DNA from: Pseudomonas delhiensis
GTDB lineage: Bacteria; Pseudomonadota; Gammaproteobacteria; Pseudomonadales; Pseudomonadaceae
Reading direction: 5' to 3'
DNA length: 64,000 bases
Assembly (NCBI RefSeq): GCF_900187975.1
Contig: NZ_FZPC01000015.1
Span: 104,607-168,606 of the forward strand
Shown here: positions 9,119 to 15,702 of the stretch, piece after piece
How positions within the stretch are numbered: position 1 is the first letter of the stretch
How the letters are laid out: each line of letters begins with the position of its first letter
Translations under genes and position numbers: made by a program
The notes under the pieces: model-generated
What the model saw: only the letters and a program-made list of their open reading frames with translations
Told to the model about the DNA's origin: nothing
Databases searched by the model: none

Positions 9119-10453
9119 CTAGAAACGGCTGATGTCGTTGTCACGGGTTTCCGGCAGCGTCTTCCACAGCACCACCAGGCATGCCAGGGAGACTGCCGCC
9201 AGGTAGGCCGCTGGAAGATTCGCATCGCCGGTCTGGCGGATCAGCGCGGCGGCGATGAAGGGGCCGGGGCCGGCGAGGATCGCCAGCGCCAGGTTGTGGC
9301 CCAGGGCCGCTCCGGTGGAGCGGATCGAGGCCGGGAAGACTTCCACCAACAGCACCACGTCCATGACTGCTGTGACCGCCACCAGCACACCCATCACCAC
9401 CAGCCCGGCAAGGATTGCCAGCGGGTTGCCGCTGTTGAGCAACAGGAAGATCGGGTAGGCCAGCAGCGTGAGCGCAGCGGCGGCGCCCAGCAGCAGTTTG
9501 CGCCGGCCGATGCGGTCGCTGAGGCGGCCGATCAAGGGGTTGACGATCACGTAGACCACCAGCGCCAGGCTGCACAGCCACAGCGCGCTGCTGCGTGGCA
9601 GGCCGACGGTGGAGACCAGGTGGTTGTTGGCGTAGGTGATGAAGTAGTAGAGCGAGACGCCGAACAGCGCGGAAAACGCGAACGTGGTGATGAAAGCGCG
9701 GCGGCGCACGGCACGGCTCGGTACCTGGGCCTGGTGCGAGCCGCGCTGGCGGACCATTTCTTCGTACACCGGGGTGTCGCCCAGCTTGCGGCGGATGAAC
9801 ACGGCGATGCCGGTCATCACGATGGAGGCCACGAACGGCAGGCGCCAGCCCCAGGCCGCCAGCTGCTGGTCATCCAGCGCCGAGGAAATGCTCGCGGCGG
9901 TGAAGGTGCCGAACAGGAAGGCGAGCCCTGCCGTACCGGTGATCACGCTGGCGGCGGTGGCCCGGCGGTTGGACGGCGCGCTCTCGACGATGTAGATGCC
10001 GGCGCTGGACCACTCGCCGCCGACCATCATGCCCTGGATGAAGCGCATGGCGATGAGCAGGATGGGCGCGGTTATGCCGATCGCCTCGTAGGAAGGCAGC
10101 AGGCCGATGATAGTGGTACAGACACCCATGCCGAACACCGTGATGATCAGCACCGAACGGCGGCCGAAGCGATCGCCGATGGGCCCGAGGATCAGGGCGC
10201 CGAAGGGCCGCGAGAGGAAGCCGACGGCGAATACCGCCAGCGACGAAAGCAGCGATACGCCCGATGCGCTGGACGGGAAGAACAGCATGCCGATCACCGC
10301 GGCGAAGTAACCGTAGATCGCGAAGTCGAACCACTCCATGAAGTTGCCGATGCCGACCGCGATGGCCCGCTTGCGGATGTCCGACTGCCCACGCTTGGTA
10401 TGGATGCTGCTTGCACCCAGGCTTTGCTGAATCGCGTCCACAGGACTCTCCAT
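9119..10453 (-). CDS. MFS transporter, metabolite:H+ symporter (ShiA/ProP-like) family
   Basis: 444 residues, about twelve membrane segments. The MHS-family N-terminus GNFMEWFDFAIYGYFA is clear, with the MFS loop motifs GPIGDRFGRRSVL and GRLSDRIGRRKLLL in the two halves, and RFIQGMMVGGEW typical of this family. It imports organic acids or zwitterions with protons. It is co-transcribed with the nitrilase gene downstream and divergent from a LysR regulator 68 bases away, so it probably brings in the nitrilase substrate or a precursor. The exact substrate cannot be read from sequence. Confidence 0.9.
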   Translation of the reverse strand: MESPVDAIQQSLGASSIHTKRGQSDIRKRAIAVGIGNFMEWFDFAIYGYFAAVIGMLFFPSSASGVSLLSSLAVFAVGFLSRPFGALILGPIGDRFGRRSVLIITVFGMGVCTTIIGLLPSYEAIGITAPILLIAMRFIQGMMVGGEWSSAGIYIVESAPSNRRATAASVITGTAGLAFLFGTFTAASISSALDDQQLAAWGWRLPFVASIVMTGIAVFIRRKLGDTPVYEEMVRQRGSHQAQVPSRAVRRRAFITTFAFSALFGVSLYYFITYANNHLVSTVGLPRSSALWLCSLALVVYVIVNPLIGRLSDRIGRRKLLLGAAAALTLLAYPIFLLLNSGNPLAILAGLVVMGVLVAVTAVMDVVLLVEVFPASIRSTGAALGHNLALAILAGPGPFIAAALIRQTGDANLPAAYLAAVSLACLVVLWKTLPETRDNDISRF

Positions 10454-10521
10454 CCCTTGTTATGTTGTTGTGGACGCCAGACTAGGAATCTCCCTGGGCA
10501 CGGGGCAAACGATTAGGAAAT

Positions 10522-11448
10522 ATGAGCCGGATTAACGTACGTAATATCTCGCGGATCGACCTCAACCTTCTGCTCACCTTCCACTGCCTGATGACCGAGC
10601 GCAGCGCCACCCGGGCCTCGGCGATGCTGCACGTGACCCAGGGGGCGGTGAGCGCCGCGCTGCGCCGGTTGCGCGAGCATTTCGGTGACGAACTGTTCAT
10701 CCGCACCGCCTCCGGCATGCAGCCCACGCGCAGGGCCATGGAACTGGCACCGAAGATCGCCGAGGCGCTGACCTCCATTTCCGGCGTGCTCGGCGCCGAG
10801 CCGGAGTTCTCCCCGCGCGATTCCAGCTACGTGTTCAACATCGGCCTGTCCGACGATATCGAGTCCTACCTGGCACCGCGCATCGTGAACACGGCGGCGG
10901 AGCTGGGGCTGGGCGTGAGCTTCGCCTTCCACCAGAGCAACAGCTCGCTATGGAAACAGTCGCTGCAGGACCCGGACATGGACCTGGTGATCTGCAGCGA
11001 ACCGAAGGACTTCAACACCAGCTATTCCTCCCAGGTCCTGTTCTCTTCCTCCTACTCCTGCCTGTTTCGCCCACATGGGCGCGCGGCGGGCCGGCCCATC
11101 GGCCTGGAGGAGTACTTCGCGGCGGACCATGTACGCATCTCCTACGACGGCCGACGCGGCTTCATCGACGACATGTTCGAGGCCGCCGGCTATGCACGGC
11201 GTGTCATCGCCTCCTTCACCCACTTCAGCGGCGCATTGACGACGCTGATGAACAGCGAGGCGATAGCCACCATCCCGACATTCGCCGCCGAGAGCTATGC
11301 GGCCATGACCCACCTGAGCGTAAGCCCGGCGCCGCTACCGGTGCCGTCCTTCCGCTGCTTCATGGTCTGGGACATCGCCAGGCACAGCAAACCCCACCAC
11401 GAATGGCTGCGTCAGTTCGTCGGCGAGTTGGCGCAGAAGCTTTGCTAG
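10522..11448 (+). CDS. LysR-type transcriptional regulator
   Basis: 308 residues with the N-terminal winged helix-turn-helix (about 13-72: LNLLLTFHCLMTERSATRAS, then TQGAVSAALRRLREHFGDELF) and a C-terminal effector-binding domain of NodD/NahR-like shape. It is divergent from the transporter-nitrilase operon across a 68-base gap, the usual arrangement for a LysR regulator controlling its neighbour. The effector is probably the nitrilase pathway substrate; this is inference from position. Confidence 0.88.
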   Translation: MSRINVRNISRIDLNLLLTFHCLMTERSATRASAMLHVTQGAVSAALRRLREHFGDELFIRTASGMQPTRRAMELAPKIAEALTSISGVLGAEPEFSPRDSSYVFNIGLSDDIESYLAPRIVNTAAELGLGVSFAFHQSNSSLWKQSLQDPDMDLVICSEPKDFNTSYSSQVLFSSSYSCLFRPHGRAAGRPIGLEEYFAADHVRISYDGRRGFIDDMFEAAGYARRVIASFTHFSGALTTLMNSEAIATIPTFAAESYAAMTHLSVSPAPLPVPSFRCFMVWDIARHSKPHHEWLRQFVGELAQKLC

Positions 11449-11782
11449 CCGTCGGCGGCGTATGCCAAACCATGCAGGCGCAGGCCCTGCCAGGACGCGC
11501 GCCTACAGGGTAATGACGTGGGGGGGCCGCAGCGTAGGGACCGCAGGATGGCGTGGAGCGAAGCGATACCCATCGCCATGGCCCATGGGGTTCGCCCGTG
11601 GCATCCGTCGCCTCGTCGAGGACCCGGGCGCCCGCCATCCTGGAAAGGCCTATCCTGAACGGACGAAACCACCGTGCGCGCCTGAGCGGTTCTTGATCCC
11701 ACTCAGGAGCAACGCAGCCGGTCGGGTGTATCGTTGCCCGCGAAGCCCGCCGCAATGGACGGCGAGCCAGAGGAGCCGTGTC
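11449..11782. repeat. Intergenic region with GCAGGATGGCGTGGAGCGAA repeat
   Basis: Upstream of hemN. Positions about 11541-11590 hold the repeat also found at 7577, 8079 and 56293, ending CCATCGCCATGGCCCATGG. A degenerate Anr/FNR-like half site (TTGATCCCACTCAG, from about 11694) lies near the hemN start. hemN is Anr-controlled in other pseudomonads, but the match is weak here. No gene seen. Confidence 0.5.
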
Positions 11783-13168
11783 ATGCCTGAGTCGATGAGT
11801 TTCAACCGCGCCCTGGTGGAGAAGTACGACCGCCCGGGGCCGCGCTATACGTCCTATCCCACCGCGCCGCAGTTCCATGGCGCCTTCGCCGCCGACGACT
11901 ACCGCGCGGCGGCCCGGCGCAGCAACCAGGCACCGGCCAAGCCGCTCTCGGTGTACATCCACATCCCGTTCTGCAAGAGCCTCTGCTACTACTGCGCCTG
12001 CAACAAGATCATCACCCAGAAGACCCACCGCGCCGTCGAGTACCTGGCCTACCTCAAGCGCGAGATCGCCATGCAGGCGGCGCTGTTCGACGGCCAGCGC
12101 AAGCTCACCCAGCTGCACCTGGGCGGCGGCACGCCGACCTACCTGACCAGCGAACAGCTGGCCGAGCTGATGGACTGCCTGCGCGAGCATTTCAACCTCG
12201 ACGAGAGCGACGACCACGAGTTCTCCATCGAGGTCGACCCGCGCACCATCAGCCGCGAGCGCATTGCCGAGCTGCGCGCCCAGGGCTTCAACCGCCTGAG
12301 CTTCGGCGTGCAGGACTTCGACGGGAAGGTCCAGGCCGCGGTCAACCGCGTGCAGAGCGAGCAGCAGATCTTCGACCTCGTTCAGGCCGCCCGCGAGGCG
12401 CGCTTCAAGTCGGTGTCCGTGGACCTGATCTACGGCCTGCCGCTGCAGACGGTGGAGAGCTTCGATACCACGCTGGGCAAGATAGTCGCGCTGCGCCCCG
12501 ACCGCATCGCCGCCTACAGCTATGCCCACCTACCCGAGCGGGTGCGCGCCCAGCGCCTGATCCGCCGCGAGGACATGCCGCCGCCCGAGCGCAAGCTGGA
12601 GCTGCTGGAGCTGACCATCGGCCGGCTGACCGGGGAGGGCTACGCCTACATCGGCATGGACCACTTCGCCCTGCCCGACGACGAACTGACCGTGGCCCGC
12701 GCCAAGGGCACGCTGCAGCGCAACTTCCAGGGCTACTCGACCCACGCCGATTGCGACCTGATCGCGCTGGGCGTGTCGTCCATCAGCAAGGTCGACGACA
12801 CCTACGGGCAGAACGTGAAGGAACTCTCCCAGTACTACGCCCGCCTCGACGAGGGCCTGCTGCCGGTGCACAAGGGCTACCGCCTGAGCGACGACGACCG
12901 CCTGCGCCGCGAGGTGATAGGCGAGCTGATGTGCCACGGCCGGGTCGACTACGCACCGCTGGAGGCACGCCACGGCATCCGCTTCACCGAGTACTTCGAG
13001 GACTCGCTGCGGCAGTTGCGGGAGCAGGTCGACGACGGGCTGGTGGAGCTGCATGACGACGGGCTGCTGTTGCTGCCCCAGGGCCAGCTGATGATGCGCA
13101 GCGTGGCGATGGCCTTCGACGCCTACCTGGGCGGCGAGCAGCGGGAGCGCTTCTCGCGGACCATTTGA
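11783..13168 (+). CDS. hemN: Oxygen-independent coproporphyrinogen III oxidase HemN
   Basis: 461 residues, full length for the family. The radical-SAM cluster motif is in FCKSLCYYCAC (C-x3-C-x2-C), preceded by KYDRPGPRYTSYPTAPQF, which is the characteristic HemN N-terminus, and followed by LHLGGGTPTYL (SAM contact) and the HemN_C domain near the C-terminus. It decarboxylates coproporphyrinogen III to protoporphyrinogen IX under low oxygen. AGAGGAG lies about eight bases before the ATG at 11783. It is a stand-alone gene. Pseudomonads often carry hemN near anr; anr is not visible here. Confidence 0.93.
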   Translation: MPESMSFNRALVEKYDRPGPRYTSYPTAPQFHGAFAADDYRAAARRSNQAPAKPLSVYIHIPFCKSLCYYCACNKIITQKTHRAVEYLAYLKREIAMQAALFDGQRKLTQLHLGGGTPTYLTSEQLAELMDCLREHFNLDESDDHEFSIEVDPRTISRERIAELRAQGFNRLSFGVQDFDGKVQAAVNRVQSEQQIFDLVQAAREARFKSVSVDLIYGLPLQTVESFDTTLGKIVALRPDRIAAYSYAHLPERVRAQRLIRREDMPPPERKLELLELTIGRLTGEGYAYIGMDHFALPDDELTVARAKGTLQRNFQGYSTHADCDLIALGVSSISKVDDTYGQNVKELSQYYARLDEGLLPVHKGYRLSDDDRLRREVIGELMCHGRVDYAPLEARHGIRFTEYFEDSLRQLREQVDDGLVELHDDGLLLLPQGQLMMRSVAMAFDAYLGGEQRERFSRTI

Positions 13169-13207
13169 GGTCGCCGAAGGTCGATTCCGGCGTGGCGATG
13201 GGTGAGG

Positions 13208-13413
13208 CGGCGGATAACCGCGAACGGTTATTCGCCCTACGGGTGGGCCTGGCGTAGGGCGAATAACGCTCCGCGTTATCCGCCGTTTGGCCTTGGCCGC
13301 ATTCCGCTCGGTGCCGTGCACGGAGCCGCTGTCGGAGCCACGCCAGGCTCAACCACGGCGTTACCGACAAGGAAGGTGTAGCGGCGGATAACCGCGAACG
13401 ATTATGCGCCCTA
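13208..13413. repeat. Cluster of GGATAACCGCGAACGGTTA-type palindromes
   Basis: Three related elements lie in this gap: 13208-13240, 13254-13285 (with GCTCCG as centre) and 13381-13413. They share arms of the type GGCGGATAAC and GTTATNCGCC, and match copies at 7396, 38242 and 63771. The element family is widespread in Pseudomonas intergenic DNA. The last copy touches the end of the small leftward gene. Confidence 0.75.
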
Positions 13414-13650
13414 TACCCGCCCACGTTCCTCAGCGGCGGCATACAACCGCTCTGCATCGGCCGCCAGGTACTCCAATGCGCAGAAGGTGCCATCCAGCAC
13501 CTCTTCGCCGGGCGCCCCCAGGTCCGGCGCGCCGGCCAGCAGGCGCAGCAGGTTGACCAGGGCCGATTGGCGGGATGGGGCTGCGTCGTAGAGTTCCGAC
13601 GGGGAGGTGCTCGTCAGGGGATGGGGTAGAACTTGGGCTGCAAGGCTCAT
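13411..13650 (-). CDS. Small hypothetical protein with structured leader
   Basis: 79 residues, mostly predicted helical and acidic at the C-terminus (ALEYLAADAERLYAAAEERG). It contains no membrane segment or signal peptide. GGGAG lies seven bases before the ATG at 13650. I do not recognise a family with confidence; small helical proteins of similar build (DUF3077/DUF6124-like) are common in pseudomonads and may be relatives. Its unusual property is the leader: seven consecutive hairpins cover the 180 bases upstream (13684-13867). The reading frame stays open through much of that leader, but the ribosome site favours the short form. Confidence 0.55.
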   Translation of the reverse strand: MSLAAQVLPHPLTSTSPSELYDAAPSRQSALVNLLRLLAGAPDLGAPGEEVLDGTFCALEYLAADAERLYAAAEERGRV

Positions 13651-13683
13651 GAAAATCTCCCAGATTGATTCAGGCTTCCGCCT

Positions 13684-13867
13684 CCCGACGCCAATCGGGG
13701 AGGGCGGACCGTACAGGTTGGCGTACCGGAATCTGGGAACCGGCGCATCCGAAGATGCCCCGCACGGCCCGCCCATAACACGGGTGCAGCCATGCACGGT
13801 GTCGGAGATAGCCTCAGACACCTTCCAGAATTACGGGACGCCAATCCCGTACCGCCCTGTGGGGCGG
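13684..13867 (-). ncRNA. Seven-hairpin RNA leader upstream of small gene
   Basis: Read on the minus strand: hairpins at 13852-13867 (CCGCCC/GGGCGG), 13832-13851 (seven-base stem, loop TTGGCG), 13798-13822 (GGTGTC/GACACC), 13784-13797 (GTGCA/TGCAC), 13745-13758 (GCATC-TTCG-GATGC, a stable UUCG tetraloop), 13711-13726 (GTAC/GTAC, loop containing GCCAA) and 13684-13699 (CCCGA-TTGGCG-TCGGG). Two hairpins show the same TTGGCG loop on different stems, and a third exposes a complementary GCCAA. The UUCG orientation favours the minus strand, the strand of the gene it precedes. I recall similar leaders in other pseudomonads but cannot verify this. Confidence 0.6.
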
Positions 13868-14287
13868 GTGGGCCACGTTAGGGCGTTGTCGTGGGGCTGG
13901 CTGTCAATTGGAAGGGGCGATAAGAAGGGCTGACCGCACAACTGGTGTGCATTACAGCCGTTGGCGACGAACCGCTTCCGACCCAGTGCTGTTGGTGGGA
14001 GCCGGCAGAGTCACCCATTGCCGCCAGTTGGAGAAGGCAAAGCCGGTCAATAGCGAACATTTCTGAATGGATGGAGCCGGCTGCATCAGGCCTCTCTTTG
14101 CGCGCCACAAAATGCGATTCCTATAACTGACTTCACTTTATTTGTAGGAATTGTCCTACGCGCTGCAAGGGCATGGCCTACAGAATCTCAGTGCGAAGCG
14201 CGTAATCATACGCTCCGTCGCCACGATGAGGCCTAGGAGATTTCTCTTCGGTGGCGAGGAAATTTCTTATTCATGTGGAGCAATGTA
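13868..14287. other. Intergenic region, promoter side of fimbrial operon 1
   Basis: About 420 bases without a supportable gene. The DNA becomes more AT-rich toward 14287. It holds the RcsB-like palindrome at 14144-14159, 129 bases before the pilin start, and a related half site (ATTCCTATAA) near 14117. A short leftward open frame between 13878 and 14108 has no ribosome site or recognisable product. Confidence 0.6.
14144..14159. promoter_or_regulatory. RcsB/RocA-like palindrome, fimbrial operon 1
   Basis: GTAGGA-ATTG-TCCTAC, a perfect inverted repeat 129 bases before the pilin start. The 14-base core TAGGA-N4-TCCTA has the same spacing as the enterobacterial RcsB box. The same element occurs before the EAL gene (32046) and in weaker form before fimbrial operon 2 (24765). 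Confidence 0.55.
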
Positions 14288-14836
14288 ATGCGTAATGTTG
14301 TTGGAATCGTCACCCTGCTGGGCGCCGCTGCTGTAGGTCAAGTCGCCAATGCTGCAGACGGCAAAATCAATTTCAGCGGTGAACTGGTAGGCCAAACCTG
14401 CACTGTAGCGGTGGATGGCGTGGTATCCCCGTCCATTGCCAGCGTAACGCTTCCTTCTGTTTCCGCCGGCGCGCTGCCGAACAGCGGTGATAGTGCTGGT
14501 CGCACGGGCTTCAATATCCAACTGAGCAATTGCGCCGGTGCGGCAACGACTGCTGCTGCTTTCTTCGAGTCGGGCTCTACGGTCGATCCGGTTAGCGGGT
14601 ATCTGCGTAACGCCAGTGGCACTGCGTCGAATGTGAACCTGCGACTGATCGATGCCCAGAACGGCAGTGTCATCAAGGCTGGCAACACCAACCAGAAGAC
14701 CTTGACCTCCCGCAGCGCCATTGATGGAAGCGGCAATGCCGTACTGTCGTATGCCGTGGAGTATGTGGCAACCGCCGCCGCCCCCACCCCTGGCACCGTG
14801 GAAAGCTCGGTGACCTATTCTATCGATTACCAGTAA
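14288..14836 (+). CDS. Major fimbrial subunit, chaperone-usher operon 1
   Basis: 182 residues: a signal peptide (ending VANA, then ADGKINF), an N-terminal donor strand (GKINFSGELVGQTCTV), two cysteines in the pilin positions, and a C-terminal beta-strand ending SVTYSIDYQ as in type 1 pilins. GGAG lies seven bases before the ATG at 14288; the ATG at 14273 overlaps this site and is unlikely. It is first in the operon pilin, chaperone, usher, adhesin and is exported by the Sec pathway and assembled on the cell surface. A strong intercistronic hairpin follows. Confidence 0.87.
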   Translation: MRNVVGIVTLLGAAAVGQVANAADGKINFSGELVGQTCTVAVDGVVSPSIASVTLPSVSAGALPNSGDSAGRTGFNIQLSNCAGAATTAAAFFESGSTVDPVSGYLRNASGTASNVNLRLIDAQNGSVIKAGNTNQKTLTSRSAIDGSGNAVLSYAVEYVATAAAPTPGTVESSVTYSIDYQ

Positions 14837-14845
14837 TGGCTATCA

Positions 14846-14872
14846 CGATGCCTCGCGTCGTGCGAGGCATCG
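14846..14872 (+). other. Intercistronic hairpin after pilin 1
   Basis: An 11-base perfect stem (CGATGCCTCGC with its complement) around GTCGT, nine bases after the pilin stop and 21 bases before the chaperone start. No T-run follows, so it more likely stabilises the pilin messenger or dampens downstream expression than ends transcription. Confidence 0.6.
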
Positions 14873-14893
14873 CCCAACTACGTGAGGCGCATC

Positions 14894-15631
14894 ATGACTT
14901 TCTGGATCAATGCACGGAACGCGCTGGTAGTGGCTGTGGTTTCTCTGTTCTGCAGCCAAGCAATGGCAGGTGTGGTAATCACCGGAACTCGGATTGTTTA
15001 TCCGGCCGGACAAAAGGAAGTGTCCGTAAAATTGAACAATAACGGCTCGCTGCCGGCATTGGTTCAGTCCTGGATCGATACGGGGGATGCCAAGGCCGAT
15101 CCGACGAACTCCAAAGCGCCGTTCATGCTCTCGCCGCCGGTTTCGCGCATTGATCCCGGTAAAGGGCAGACCCTACGGCTGATGTTCCTCGGCGCCGACC
15201 TGCCGACAAGCAAGGAGTCGGTATTCTGGCTCAACGTACTGGAGATTCCGCCGAAAGCGCAGGGCGGTGGCGATGCAAATGTGCTGCAGATGGCGTTTCG
15301 CTCGCGCATCAAGATTTTCTACCGTCCGGCGCAGCTGCCGGGCAAGTCCCTGGACGCTCCTGCACAGCTGCAGTGGAGCGTGGTGAAGGTCGGTTCGGGG
15401 TTCGCACTGCGGGCACGCAACTCTTCCCCCTACTACGTATCCACGGTAGGCGTGGCGCTGGTTGCGGGTGCCACTCGTTATCCCAGCGAGGATGGCATGG
15501 TCGCTCCCGGTGAAAGCCATGATTACCCGCTGCCTACGCTTCGATCCGAACCGGGCTCGGCCCAGGTCGAGTTCGAAGCCATCAATGACTATGGTGCATT
15601 GGTCAAGCACAACGCATCGCTAGCCCGCTGA
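14894..15631 (+). CDS. Periplasmic fimbrial chaperone, operon 1
   Basis: 245 residues with a signal peptide ending QAMA, then GVVITGTRIVYPAG with the conserved Arg of PapD-like chaperones, and the conserved Lys in RSRIKIFYRP. The two immunoglobulin-like domains span about 25-145 and 150-240. It donates a strand to nascent pilins in the periplasm and delivers them to the usher. GAGG lies upstream of the ATG at 14894. The G1 strand region (VLQMAFRSRIKIFYRP) is normal. Confidence 0.9.
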   Translation: MTFWINARNALVVAVVSLFCSQAMAGVVITGTRIVYPAGQKEVSVKLNNNGSLPALVQSWIDTGDAKADPTNSKAPFMLSPPVSRIDPGKGQTLRLMFLGADLPTSKESVFWLNVLEIPPKAQGGGDANVLQMAFRSRIKIFYRPAQLPGKSLDAPAQLQWSVVKVGSGFALRARNSSPYYVSTVGVALVAGATRYPSEDGMVAPGESHDYPLPTLRSEPGSAQVEFEAINDYGALVKHNASLAR

Positions 15632-15702
15632 TTTCCTAGTTCCTCTTCAGCATCCCTTACAAGGCGTGCTCGCTCAGCTTTTACCGCTTCGTTGAGGTTT
15701 TC

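Noticed and set aside
11694..11707. Anr/FNR box before hemN
   Set aside because: Only the left half matches TTGAT; the right half is too poor to call as a site.
13651..13821. N-terminal extension of the small leftward gene through the hairpin region
   Set aside because: The frame is open, but the sequence is dominated by RNA hairpins and the only good ribosome site is at 13650.
13684..13867. Hairpin array as an integron attC or CRISPR array
   Set aside because: Stems differ in sequence and length, there are no regular repeats or spacers, and no integrase or cas gene is nearby.
13878..14108. Leftward 76-codon frame upstream of the hairpin leader
   Set aside because: Low-complexity composition, no ribosome site, no family; may be part of a leader transcript but not supported as a gene.
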